A DNA stretch of 64,000 bases. It comes from an uncultured Clostridia bacterium (GTDB lineage Bacteria; Bacillota; Clostridia; Oscillospirales; Acutalibacteraceae). Numbering within the stretch: the stretch's first letter is position 1; every line of letters starts with the position of its first letter. Under the pieces are notes generated by a model. That model searched no databases. It was given only the letters and a program-made list of their open reading frames with translations, and was not told the DNA's origin. Position numbers and translations under genes: made by a program. Shown here in pieces: positions 1 through 7,840 of this stretch. The stretch is from contig CAMEBF010000003.1 in NCBI GenBank assembly GCA_945912145.1, forward strand, positions 80,377 through 144,376, written 5' to 3'.

Positions 1-908
1 ATTCCGAAGTGCTCCCTGCGCAGCCGGATCTGCATACATATTCTGTGGCCTATACGGTTGACGTTGCGCCGACCTGTATTTCCGAGGGAAGTCAGTCCCA
101 TCATTGTATCTATTGTGACGCCAGAACAGGGGAGGAGATTCTCCCGATCGACCCGAAGGCGCATTCGTATTCCGATGAATGGATCGTAACAAAAGAAGCG
201 ACCTGCTCCGAAAGCGGTCTGATGCACCAGGTCTGCCTGCTGTGCGGTGAGGATTCCGTATCGACGCTCATTCCCAAAACGGAGCATACCTACGGCGATT
301 ATGAAATCATCAAAGAATCAGCGGACGGGCTTTCCGCGCAGGTCAAGTATACCTGCCTTGTCTGCGGGCATGAGAATATCACCGTGATTGTTTTCGGTGA
401 GGGGGATAATGACGATTACATCGGGGACGACAAGGACAATCCGCTCAATAAGATTCATCCGTTAGCCCCCGTTTCCGATTCTATTCTGGTGGTGGATTCC
501 GAGCAGATGATTGTTTCCAATATCGCGCGTCAGGTAAAAGCCGGTGACTTCGTTCTGAATTTTGTCAACCGGAACGATTTTGCGCTGTATGATACCGAAG
601 GAAATTTTGTTGCGGAAGAAAGCTTTGTCGGCACCGGATTCCGTTACTCCTATGATGATCCCGACGGACAGGGCGTTCCGACGGACTATGCGCTCAGCGT
701 AACGGGTGATGTGGATTCCGACGGTAAGGTAACGTCTGCCGATGCCCGATTGATTCTGCGCGCTGCGGCAGGCCTTGAGAAACTCGAAAATGCGTTCTTC
801 GTTGCGGCCGACGTCGATACGGACGGAAGAATTTCGGCACAGGACGCGAGAAAAACGCTGCGTGTCGCCGCCTATCTGGATTATTTCGATGCAACCTATA
901 AAAACTGA
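1..908 (+). CDS. Secreted CxxC-repeat protein with C-terminal dockerin (5' end missing)
   Basis: The reading frame is already open at the window edge, so the N-terminus and any signal peptide are missing. The first ~120 visible residues hold three degenerate repeats, each with a CxxC pair (CIYC, CLLC, CLVC), of the kind seen in large bacterial surface proteins. The last ~65 residues form a type I dockerin: two Ca-binding loops, GDVDSDGKVTSADAR and then ADVDTDGRISAQDAR, each followed by a leucine-rich helix (LILRAAAGL, TLRVAAYL). Dockerins normally plug a protein into a cohesin-bearing scaffold on the cell surface; no cohesin is visible here. The middle ~110 residues are unrecognised. The next gene starts 2 bases after the stop. 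Confidence 0.85.
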   Translation, partial: SEVLPAQPDLHTYSVAYTVDVAPTCISEGSQSHHCIYCDARTGEEILPIDPKAHSYSDEWIVTKEATCSESGLMHQVCLLCGEDSVSTLIPKTEHTYGDYEIIKESADGLSAQVKYTCLVCGHENITVIVFGEGDNDDYIGDDKDNPLNKIHPLAPVSDSILVVDSEQMIVSNIARQVKAGDFVLNFVNRNDFALYDTEGNFVAEESFVGTGFRYSYDDPDGQGVPTDYALSVTGDVDSDGKVTSADARLILRAAAGLEKLENAFFVAADVDTDGRISAQDARKTLRVAAYLDYFDATYKN

Positions 909-909
909 A

Positions 910-1659
910 ATGCAGACCGGGCCTGTCGGCTTGCATGAGGATGAACATATTGAATGGATCGGACATAATTTACAGCTCATCGTCTCGAAGGCGCATACCT
1001 TCGGGACGGATGCGCTTTTACTTGCGTCGTTTGCGTCCCCCTCAAAGAATACCCTTGCCTGCGATTTCGGCACGGGCTGCGGGATCATTCCGTTTTACTG
1101 GCTTCGGGAGGGGTGCTGCCGGCAGATTTATGCGCTTGACATTCAGGAGAAAGCCTACCGTCAGCTTGTCCGTTCAGTGTCGATCAATCCGGTTGATAAG
1201 CTGATGCCTCTTTGCGGCGATCTGCGGGAACTGCCGACGGGATTGCCGCGCGGTCAGTTTGATCTCGTCACGATGAATCCGCCGTATACCAGAGCGCAGG
1301 GCGGCATCGAGAGTGAGCAGGAGAGTGATCGGATTGCGCGTCATGGCATTCTGTGCTCGTTTGACGATATTTGCGACTCGGCTTCCCGTCTCTTAAAATT
1401 CGGCGGACGGCTTTGTCTTTGCATTCGTCCCGAACGGCTCTTTGAACTGACGAAAGCAATGCAGAAAGCCGGAATCGAGCCGAAGCGAATGCGCTTTGTC
1501 TCTCAGCGGGACGGTCTTGCGCCGTGGCTTGTGCTTGTAGAGGGCAAACGGGGACGCAAACCGGGGCTTGTCGCCCAGGCTGAACTGCATATTGAGAATC
1601 CGAACGGTGAACTGTCAGAGGAGATGCTGCGGATCATCGGTTCCTATAAAAAGGATTGA
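910..1659 (+). CDS. trmN6: tRNA1(Val) (adenine-N6)-methyltransferase family protein (TrmN6/YabB)
   Basis: A 249-residue class I SAM methyltransferase. It shows the SAM-binding motif CDFGTGCGI near residue 48 and the N6-adenine catalytic motif NPPY (VTMNPPYT) near residue 119. The opening HEDEHIEWI and the IARHGILCSFDDI block match the Firmicute YabB family, which is thought to methylate A37 of tRNA-Val by analogy with E. coli TrmN6. The downstream neighbour rsmI is the usual partner in Bacillus-type genomes and supports the call. The start at 910 gives the family's normal N-terminus; an ATG at 889 inside the dockerin gene is an alternative. Neither has a clear ribosome site, so reinitiation after the preceding stop is likely. 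Confidence 0.85.
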   Translation: MQTGPVGLHEDEHIEWIGHNLQLIVSKAHTFGTDALLLASFASPSKNTLACDFGTGCGIIPFYWLREGCCRQIYALDIQEKAYRQLVRSVSINPVDKLMPLCGDLRELPTGLPRGQFDLVTMNPPYTRAQGGIESEQESDRIARHGILCSFDDICDSASRLLKFGGRLCLCIRPERLFELTKAMQKAGIEPKRMRFVSQRDGLAPWLVLVEGKRGRKPGLVAQAELHIENPNGELSEEMLRIIGSYKKD

Positions 1660-1664
1660 TAAGC

Positions 1665-2009
1665 ATGGACGGCAATAGGGGATTTATATTCTTGTTGTTT
1701 TTTGTTGTGTTTCTGTCTCTGTATTATGAACGGCGGCGTCTCAGAAACCTGCTGAATATTTTGCGCATCAAACGGAAAAGGAGAGAAAAACCAATGGCTC
1801 ATATCATCGAATCCTTTCTCGGAAAGGATTGCGTCTTGAATCTCGCCTCCGGCGGAACAGCCGACGGCATCGTCAAATCCGTATCGGAGGGCTGGGTCAC
1901 GCTTGAGGATCAGGACGGTAAATTACAGGCTGTCAATATGGACTATATCAGCCGGATCCGGGAGTATCCGAAGAATAAAAACGGGAAAAGGAAAATGGTT
2001 GTCGAATGA
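1665..2009 (+). CDS. Small SM-like/DUF6897-type protein, possibly membrane anchored
   Basis: The conserved part is the last 71 residues, from MAHIIESFLGKDC to the end. It looks like a small beta-barrel (LSm-like) domain with alternating strands (CVLNLASGGTADGIVKSV, WVTLEDQDGKL, VNMDYISRIR). Two starts are plausible. ATG 1665 has AAGGA 9 bases upstream and adds a hydrophobic segment (FIFLLFFVVFLSLYY) plus a very basic linker. ATG 1794 has AAGGAGAG upstream and gives only the soluble 71-residue form. Both ribosome sites look good, so one gene might make an anchored and a free form. The stop overlaps the rsmI start (ATGA). Function unknown; its place between two RNA methyltransferases hints at RNA biology. 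Confidence 0.7.
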   Translation: MDGNRGFIFLLFFVVFLSLYYERRRLRNLLNILRIKRKRREKPMAHIIESFLGKDCVLNLASGGTADGIVKSVSEGWVTLEDQDGKLQAVNMDYISRIREYPKNKNGKRKMVVE

Positions 2010-2836
2010 GCGGAAAATTATACGTTGTCGGGACGCCGATCGGGAATTTAGGCGACTTCTCGCCTCGTGCAGCCGAAACGTTGCGTGAGGTGGATTTTAT
2101 CGCCGCCGAGGATACGCGTGTTACACTCAAGTTGTTGAATCATTTCGGCATAAAAAAACCGATGGTCAGCTATTATGAGCATAACAAGGCGCAGAAAAGC
2201 GATCATATTGTGGCGCGTCTCATGAGCGGCGAAAACTGTGCGCTGGTGACGGACGCCGGTATGCCTGCGATCTCCGATCCGGGAATCGATCTTGTCGCGC
2301 TGTGCCATGAACACGGAATCGAAGTCGTGTCCGTTCCCGGGCCGTCCGCAATTATAACGGCGGCGGCGATCAGCGGCATGGACGTCTCGCGATTCACCTT
2401 TGAGGGCTTTCTCTCGATGAATAAGCCGAAGCGACGAGAGCATCTCGCAGAGATCGCCGATGAAAAACGGACGATGATCTTTTACGAAGCACCGCATAAG
2501 CTGGCGGCCACACTTCGGGACTTGCTTCAGTTCCTCGGGGACAGAAAAATCGCTCTGATTAAAGAACTGACGAAGATTCATGAAAATGTGGAGCTGACGA
2601 CGCTTGCCGAGGCTGTGCGGAAATACGGCGACGATAAAATCAAAGGCGAATATGTGCTGATTATAGAGGGGAAACAGATAGAACCGTCAGTCTTAACGCA
2701 AGAAGACGGCGTTGCCTTGGCCAGACGCTATCTTGAGAGCGGACTCTCACCGACCGAGGCCGCCAAAAAAGCCGCCAAAGAGAGTGGCTTCAAAAAGGGC
2801 GACCTGTATAAAGCGTTGACGGAGGAAGAAGAATGA
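2006..2836 (+). CDS. rsmI: 16S rRNA (cytidine(1402)-2'-O)-methyltransferase RsmI
   Basis: A 276-residue SAM-dependent tetrapyrrole-methylase-fold enzyme that 2'-O-methylates C1402 in the decoding centre of 16S rRNA. Family signatures are clear: VVGTPIGNLGD at the N-terminus, FIAAEDTRVTLKLLNHF, VTDAGMPAISDPG and VVSVPGPSAIITA (SAM pocket), and FYEAPHKLAATLRDL. The C-terminal ~50 residues carry the usual small helical extension (LSPTEAAKKAAKESGFKKGD). Length is normal. The start overlaps the previous stop and the stop overlaps the next start, so it is translationally coupled in a four-gene operon. Confidence 0.97.
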   Translation: MSGKLYVVGTPIGNLGDFSPRAAETLREVDFIAAEDTRVTLKLLNHFGIKKPMVSYYEHNKAQKSDHIVARLMSGENCALVTDAGMPAISDPGIDLVALCHEHGIEVVSVPGPSAIITAAAISGMDVSRFTFEGFLSMNKPKRREHLAEIADEKRTMIFYEAPHKLAATLRDLLQFLGDRKIALIKELTKIHENVELTTLAEAVRKYGDDKIKGEYVLIIEGKQIEPSVLTQEDGVALARRYLESGLSPTEAAKKAAKESGFKKGDLYKALTEEEE

Positions 2837-3456
2837 TTGAATCATTACAGGATTACTGGTATATGTGGCTGTTGCTGGTGCTGCTGATTGCACTTGCGGT
2901 CTGGGCCGGTACAAAAGCCTCTAAAGCGGTTCGTAAGAAAAATGAAATCATGCGCAAACAGGAACAGGACTGGAAACGGCAGAAATTCCTTGCGGAGAAA
3001 TACGGGACGCTTGCAGAAGCGATCGCAAAAGAGGCCGATCCCGCCGAACTGGCGGAAGGCGTTACCGCCGTTTTGCAGAACCGGCTTGATCAGTCCGCGA
3101 ATCCGGACGAAATGTTCCGGACGGCACCGGAGTGGGAAAAGAACGTCTACGCGCTCTTTTATTTTGACGAGGATTGTCTGGATTCGCTTTCTTTCTTCTG
3201 CCGTCACAATGAAGATCCGTTGCCGTCAACCGCCTTGCAGGGCTTGCAGGCAATCGGTGAAAAGAAAGTGTATTCTGCGGCGTCGGCTATGTACGCCATG
3301 TACGATGAGAAAAACGAAGGGGTTTCGCTGGATCGTGACCGCGTCAGCGAACTGGATGAAAAATTCAAGCAAGTCTTTGACCGTGACCGCTTTTTTGCAG
3401 CGATCAAAGACTATATCCTTTCCGTCCTGCAAACGTCGCAAGAAACCGAATCCTGA
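2833..3456 (+). CDS. Membrane-anchored hypothetical protein
   Basis: I do not recognise this 207-residue protein. Residues 9-30 form one strong transmembrane segment (YMWLLLVLLIALAVWAG), followed by a basic charged stretch (KAVRKKNEIMRKQEQDWKRQ) that should face the cytoplasm. The rest is a mainly helical soluble domain of about 160 residues, acidic, with no cysteine motif or nucleotide-binding loop. The start overlaps the rsmI stop by 4 bases, so it ends the trmN6-rsmI operon. A bidirectional terminator follows. Confidence 0.75.
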   Translation: MIESLQDYWYMWLLLVLLIALAVWAGTKASKAVRKKNEIMRKQEQDWKRQKFLAEKYGTLAEAIAKEADPAELAEGVTAVLQNRLDQSANPDEMFRTAPEWEKNVYALFYFDEDCLDSLSFFCRHNEDPLPSTALQGLQAIGEKKVYSAASAMYAMYDEKNEGVSLDRDRVSELDEKFKQVFDRDRFFAAIKDYILSVLQTSQETES

Positions 3457-3463
3457 AAAAATG

Positions 3464-3494
3464 ACCGCCTCCGCGTCAAACGGAGACGGTTTTT
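3464..3494. terminator. Bidirectional intrinsic terminator
   Basis: The arms ACCGCCTCCG and CGGAGACGGT form a 10-bp stem with one mismatch and a 7-base loop, with T tracts on both sides in the appropriate orientation. It separates the convergent rsmI operon and the CAP-domain gene. Confidence 0.85.
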
Positions 3495-3497
3495 GGT

Positions 3498-4958
3498 TTA
3501 GCTATTCAGATCCTTGATCAGTCCGGCCGCATAACGGAGCGTCATTCTTGCGTCGCTTGCCGTGATTCTGCCGTCGCCGTTTATATCTGCTGCCTGTTCA
3601 AAAACACCGGAAACGATCATCAGCGAAGCGGATGTTCTCAGAATCAATCGTGCGTCCTGTGCTGTGATTTTGCCATCAGAATTGATATCGCCATCTACCA
3701 TAACGATGTATTCGGCTTCCTGACCGTCCCGGAAAACACATCGGATTGCGCAACCTGTCCCGACTACCTGTGCGGCGTCGGTCACAAGAGCACCGTCCGG
3801 ATCGTAAAGATGGATTTCTTTGAGGCCTTCGATTTTTAAGGCGAGAATCATGGCAATATTTCCGGCTTTTGTTTTTTCCGGCAGCCGGAGGTCATAGACT
3901 TCAGGCTCTTTCAGAGGAGGTTCGCTTGTCGGCTCTGATGTCGGCTCTGTCGTTGGTTCGGTTGGCGGTTCTGTAGACGGTTCCGTTGTCGGTTCGGTTG
4001 AGGGTTCCGGTATTCTTTCCGTGGTTGTTTCTTCAGGATATTCAGAAATAGGTTCGCTTTCCGGTTCCGTAATTGGTTCTGTAGTCGGTTCCGTGGTCGT
4101 CGCGGTAGTCGGTTCCGTGGTCGTCGCGGTAGTCGGTTCCGTGGTCGGTACCGTAGTCTGTTCCGTTGTCGGATCGAAGAGGGAAACGGTGAATGTCGTC
4201 GTCAGGGTTGTATAAGCGATGTCATTGGCCGAACGGTAGTTATAGAGCAGACCATCGTGGTTGATGACCGCACTGCTTGCCGGTGTTTGTTTTTGGTAGG
4301 TCACGGTCACGGTCTGGCGACCCGTCTGATAGGGATTGTATCCCGAACAGAATGCGCTGTCGAGCGGCAGGACAGTTTGTCCGTGCTGACGGCAGTTTAA
4401 AACAAGATATTCGCTGAATTTATCAATCGGCGTGCCGAGCGTATAGCTGCCGTTTCCGTTCTGCGCGACGGTAATCGACGTGATGTCGCAAGTTCCCGTG
4501 AAGACCTGAACCCACGTTTCATAGCGTCCGTTATAGCCGACGCCGATATGCGTCAGCGCGAAATGCAGAATATTGGCGCGGTGTCCCGGGCTGTTCATCC
4601 ATGCGGTGACAACATCCTGCGGAGATTCCTGCCCCATGGCGATATTTTCGGCGCAGCAGGAATGAGCAATTCCCGCATTATCTAATTTTGTAATATAGGC
4701 ACTTGTGCCGTCCGGCATATCATGAGAAAAATACGAGGCGATTTCCACTTCTCTGCGATTGCAGATCCCTTGAATCGCAGGATCGAGGGAAAGCGGCTGA
4801 AGACCGTATTGCAGGCGTTCATGATTCGTCAGACGCAGAACTTCCCATTCATAGGTATTGACATCAATTGTTTCCGCATTCGTCGTTATGATCGGCAACG
4901 AGAGGGAGAGTGTCAGCGTCAGTAGAAGCGCTACTGTTTTTTTGAGCATTTTTTTCAT
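3498..4958 (-). CDS. Secreted CAP/SCP-domain protein with C-terminal dockerin
   Basis: A 486-residue exported protein. The start at 4958 has AAGGAAGGTG upstream and gives a textbook signal peptide (MKKMLKKTVALLLTLTLSL... ending near TNA). Residues ~35-160 are a CAP/SCP domain of the bacterial YkwD type: NHERLQYGLQPL, SHDMPDGTSA, CAENIAMG, AWMNSPGHRANIL and HIGVGYNGRYETWVQVF. Then come ~80 residues of unknown type, a long Thr/Glu/Pro linker (repeats of TTEPTTE) and, after another ~70 residues, a C-terminal dockerin with two loops (DINSDGKITAQDAR, DINGDGRITASDAR). CAP proteins of bacteria are often linked to the cell wall or surface, but their activity is poorly defined. The linker DNA contains perfect tandem repeats. 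Confidence 0.9.
   Translation of the reverse strand: MKKMLKKTVALLLTLTLSLSLPIITTNAETIDVNTYEWEVLRLTNHERLQYGLQPLSLDPAIQGICNRREVEIASYFSHDMPDGTSAYITKLDNAGIAHSCCAENIAMGQESPQDVVTAWMNSPGHRANILHFALTHIGVGYNGRYETWVQVFTGTCDITSITVAQNGNGSYTLGTPIDKFSEYLVLNCRQHGQTVLPLDSAFCSGYNPYQTGRQTVTVTYQKQTPASSAVINHDGLLYNYRSANDIAYTTLTTTFTVSLFDPTTEQTTVPTTEPTTATTTEPTTATTTEPTTEPITEPESEPISEYPEETTTERIPEPSTEPTTEPSTEPPTEPTTEPTSEPTSEPPLKEPEVYDLRLPEKTKAGNIAMILALKIEGLKEIHLYDPDGALVTDAAQVVGTGCAIRCVFRDGQEAEYIVMVDGDINSDGKITAQDARLILRTSASLMIVSGVFEQAADINGDGRITASDARMTLRYAAGLIKDLNS
4084..4155. repeat. 24-bp tandem repeat inside the linker of the CAP-domain gene
   Basis: The unit beginning GTCGGTTCCGTGGTCGTC occurs twice identically (4084-4107 and 4108-4131) and a third time with changes (4132-4155). 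It codes for the Thr/Glu/Pro linker on the minus strand and could expand or contract by slippage. Confidence 0.85.
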
Positions 4959-5004
4959 GTCAAAATCACCTTCCTTTGGTAGCATACCATACGGATATTG
5001 TCGA

Positions 5005-5034
5005 ATTGTGTTATATGTGTAAATAAAATGTCAA
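5005..5034 (-). promoter_or_regulatory. Probable sigma-A promoter for the CAP-domain gene
   Basis: On the minus strand, TTGACA (5029-5034) is followed after 18 bp by CACAAT (5005-5010). The -35 is perfect and the -10 is weak. It lies 47 bases upstream of the start codon. Confidence 0.5.
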
Positions 5035-5141
5035 TAAAAAATTCATAATATGTTCATAATAAGAAAAGTGTACGAATTTAAGATTGGAAAAATTGCACAA
5101 AATTCAGCGGTAGAATTATACGGTGCATGATTGAAAAAGAC

Positions 5142-5170
5142 TTGATTTTTTCATTTTTATGTTTTATTCT
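5142..5170 (+). promoter_or_regulatory. Sigma-A promoter for the oxidoreductase/isomerase operon
   Basis: TTGATT (5142-5147), a 17-bp spacer and TATTCT (5165-5170), about 40 bases before the start codon at 5212. The region is AT-rich; no operator palindrome was recognised. Confidence 0.65.
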
Positions 5171-5211
5171 AATAGAGTAAAAAGATATTCTCTCAAGAAA
5201 GGAAGTCTGAC

Positions 5212-6297
5212 ATGGAGAAAAAACTGAAAATCGGAATTATCGGCTGCGGCGGCATCGCGAACGGCAAGCATATGCCCTCGCTCAAGCAGATTCCCGAAGT
5301 CGAAATGACGGCATTTTGCGATATTATCCCGGAGCGCGCCGAAAAGGCCGCTAAGGATTTCGGCACACCCGACGCGAAGGTGTATACCGATTATAAAGAG
5401 CTGCTGAAGGATGAAACACTTGATGTCGTGCACGTCTGCACACCGAACCGTTCGCACAGCTTTATCACAATCGACGCGCTGGAGGCCGGTAAGCACGTCA
5501 TGTGCGAAAAGCCGATGGCGAAGACATACGCCGAGGGCAAAGCGATGGTTGAAGCCTCCGTTCGCACGGGCAAGCTGCTTTCCATCGGTTATCAGAACCG
5601 TCAGTGCGCGCAGAATCTGTACGCAAAAGCCGTCTGCGAAAGCGGAGAAATCGGCAATATCTATTTTGCGAAAGCCATTGCGCTTCGCCGCAGAGCCGTT
5701 CCCACATGGGGCGTATTCCTGAACGAATATGAGCAGGGAGGCGGTCCGCTGATCGACATCGGCACGCACGCGCTCGATTTGACGCTCTGGATGATGAATA
5801 ACTATAAGCCCAAAATGGTCGTCGGTAACACGTTCCGTAAGCTTGCCGATCAGACAAACACCGCCAACGCATGGGGCGACTGGGATCCGAAGGAATTTAC
5901 GGTGGAGGACTCCGCATTCGGTTATATCGTGATGGAAAACGGCGCAGTCGTGACGCTCGAATCGAGCTGGGCGCTCAATATTGCCGACCCGAAAGAAGCG
6001 ACATTCCTTGTCTGCGGCGACAAGGGCGGCGTCGATACGCTGGACGGCGTCCGCGTGAACTATATCAAGAATAACCGTCAATGCCTCGAAATCCCCGATC
6101 TGAAATCCGGCGGCGTCGCGTTCTATGAGGGAACCAGCGACGATCCTGCGGTGCTCGATCAGCGCAAATGGATTGACGCCGTTCTCGGCAAAGGGGAACT
6201 GTGCGTCAAAGCGGAGCAGGCTCTTGTCGTGACGCAGATCCTCGAAGCCATTTACACGTCTGCAAAGACCGGCAAACCGGTTTATATCGACGATTGA
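5212..6297 (+). CDS. Gfo/Idh/MocA-family NAD(P)-dependent oxidoreductase
   Basis: A 361-residue cytosolic dehydrogenase. The N-terminal Rossmann fold begins with IGIIGCGGIANGKHMPSL, which lacks the typical GxGxxA ending but has the glycine pattern. The family's CEKPMAKT motif lies near residue 100, and the catalytic-domain motif PLIDIGTHALDLTLWM, with the conserved His, lies near residue 185. Relatives oxidise sugars, inositols or the C3 position of glycosides. AAAGGAAG precedes the ATG. It heads an operon with three sugar-isomerase-fold genes spaced by 4-14 bases, so its product is probably passed to them. The exact substrate cannot be read from sequence. Confidence 0.93.
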   Translation: MEKKLKIGIIGCGGIANGKHMPSLKQIPEVEMTAFCDIIPERAEKAAKDFGTPDAKVYTDYKELLKDETLDVVHVCTPNRSHSFITIDALEAGKHVMCEKPMAKTYAEGKAMVEASVRTGKLLSIGYQNRQCAQNLYAKAVCESGEIGNIYFAKAIALRRRAVPTWGVFLNEYEQGGGPLIDIGTHALDLTLWMMNNYKPKMVVGNTFRKLADQTNTANAWGDWDPKEFTVEDSAFGYIVMENGAVVTLESSWALNIADPKEATFLVCGDKGGVDTLDGVRVNYIKNNRQCLEIPDLKSGGVAFYEGTSDDPAVLDQRKWIDAVLGKGELCVKAEQALVVTQILEAIYTSAKTGKPVYIDD

Positions 6298-6311
6298 AAG
6301 GAGCTTTGTCT

Positions 6312-7109
6312 ATGATGACACTCGGCATCATTGAAAACTGGACGGAAGAGGGCTTCCGTCATGTCGCGGAATTGGGGCTGCACGCCATTGAATTCTGCTA
6401 TAACATCGGCAACGATCCGAAAGATCTGACGGCTCTTGTCCCCGACATCAAAAAATGGAGTGCACAGTACGATGTTCGTGTGCTCTCCATCGGTCGTTGG
6501 GGAACCGATAAAATCGCACCGGACGGCACCGTGATCGAAGAGGAACTGCAGAATACCTATACGATGCTCGACGTCTGCGCCGAGCTTGGCTGTCCCGTTT
6601 TTAATACGGGCGTCAACTACCTGAAAGACGATTCTTTCTTCGAGAATTGCAATCACGCCGTTGAGTTTCTGAGCAAGGCCGTCGCCTACGGAAAAGAAAA
6701 AGGCGTCAAAGTCGCTATGTATAACTGCGATTGGAACAACTTTGTCCGCGAGCCGAAAGCCTGGACGGCCATCATGAGCCGCATTCCCGAGCTTGGCATC
6801 AAATATGACCCGTCGCACTGCATCAACACCGGCAGCGGCAAATATTTAGAGGAGATCAACGAGTGGGCGGACAGAATCTACCATTTCCATATCAAAGGTA
6901 CGATTCATATCGGGGACGACCATGTGGACGATCCGCCTGCCGGGCTCGATATGATCGACTGGCGTCAGGTGATGGGATTGCTCTATGCTCACGGCTATCC
7001 GGGAATGCTCAGCATCGAGCCGCATTCCGGCGTCTGGAAAGGCGACCTCGGCGAATGGGGCATGCGCTTTACAATTGACTATATTTCCAAAATGGTTTAT
7101 ACGAGGTAA
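6312..7109 (+). CDS. Sugar phosphate isomerase/epimerase, TIM barrel (1 of 3)
   Basis: A 265-residue protein of the xylose-isomerase-like TIM-barrel family (AP_endonuc_2 fold). Metal-binding-type motifs at barrel strand ends are visible: FCYNIGND, KYDPSHCINTGSG, YHFHIKG and MLSIEPHSG. The start at 6312 has AAGGAG 8 bases upstream; a longer open frame inside the preceding gene has no ribosome site. It sits 14 bases after the Gfo/Idh/MocA gene and 4 bases before the next isomerase, so all are co-transcribed. No signal peptide, hence cytosolic. Confidence 0.88.
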   Translation: MMTLGIIENWTEEGFRHVAELGLHAIEFCYNIGNDPKDLTALVPDIKKWSAQYDVRVLSIGRWGTDKIAPDGTVIEEELQNTYTMLDVCAELGCPVFNTGVNYLKDDSFFENCNHAVEFLSKAVAYGKEKGVKVAMYNCDWNNFVREPKAWTAIMSRIPELGIKYDPSHCINTGSGKYLEEINEWADRIYHFHIKGTIHIGDDHVDDPPAGLDMIDWRQVMGLLYAHGYPGMLSIEPHSGVWKGDLGEWGMRFTIDYISKMVYTR

Positions 7110-7113
7110 CAAC

Positions 7114-7827
7114 ATGAAATTTGCAGTACAGTTATATTCTCTTCGTGATCTGATCCATAACGGTGACGATTTCCTGAAGATTTTAGAAGAAGTCAAAAAG
7201 CTCGGTTTTGAGGGAGTGGAGTTTGCGGGCTATTTCGGGCTTTCCGCCGAAACAATCCGTGCAAAGCTCGACGAGCTCGGCCTTGTCGCGGTCGGTACTC
7301 ATATCGGACTCGACGATTATCTGCCTGAAAATATCGAGAAAACGACGGCGTTTCATAAGACGCTCGGCTGTCTTGCGATTGGCGTCGGCGGTGCGGCACA
7401 TGATACCGTTGAAGCGTGCGAGCACACCGGTGATGTGCTGAAAAAGGGCGCGGAGCTTTCCGGTTTTGCGACCTATTATCACAATCACACCGAGGAATTC
7501 ACGCCGCTTGCAAACGGCAAGACCGCCATGGAGATCATCAGCGCGCGCACAAAGCTCGAGATCGACACCTACTGGAGCTTTTATGCCGGTGTGGATAATT
7601 ACCGTTTTATTACCGAACATAAAGACGATATTCTTTTCATTCATATCAAAGACGGACTCGCCGGTAAGCCCAAAGCGTTGACCGAAGGCGATAATGATCT
7701 GGACGCGGTGATCCGCGCTGTCAAGGAGACAGGCATCGAATGGGTGATCCTCGAAAACGACGATCCCGTGCCCGATGGTCTGTCCGACGTCGCGAGAAGC
7801 ATGCGCTATCTGCAGTCCGTAAAATAA
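7114..7827 (+). CDS. Sugar phosphate isomerase/epimerase, TIM barrel (2 of 3)
   Basis: A 237-residue relative of its neighbours, shorter than usual. It opens MKFAVQLYSLRDL, typical of this family, then shows GVEFAGYFG, YYHNHTEEF, LEIDTYWSF (Asp metal ligand region), LFIHIKDG and WVILENDD. Start chosen at ATG 7114, 4 bases after the previous stop, with GAGG overlapping the end of that gene. Likely acts on a sugar or keto-sugar intermediate of the same pathway. The divergence between the three barrels argues for distinct steps, not simple duplication. Confidence 0.87.
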   Translation: MKFAVQLYSLRDLIHNGDDFLKILEEVKKLGFEGVEFAGYFGLSAETIRAKLDELGLVAVGTHIGLDDYLPENIEKTTAFHKTLGCLAIGVGGAAHDTVEACEHTGDVLKKGAELSGFATYYHNHTEEFTPLANGKTAMEIISARTKLEIDTYWSFYAGVDNYRFITEHKDDILFIHIKDGLAGKPKALTEGDNDLDAVIRAVKETGIEWVILENDDPVPDGLSDVARSMRYLQSVK

Positions 7828-7840
7828 GGAGGTTTTTTCT

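Noticed and set aside
4076..4165. Regular direct repeats resembling a CRISPR array
   Set aside because: The units are contiguous, have no spacers and code in frame for a Thr/Glu/Pro linker.
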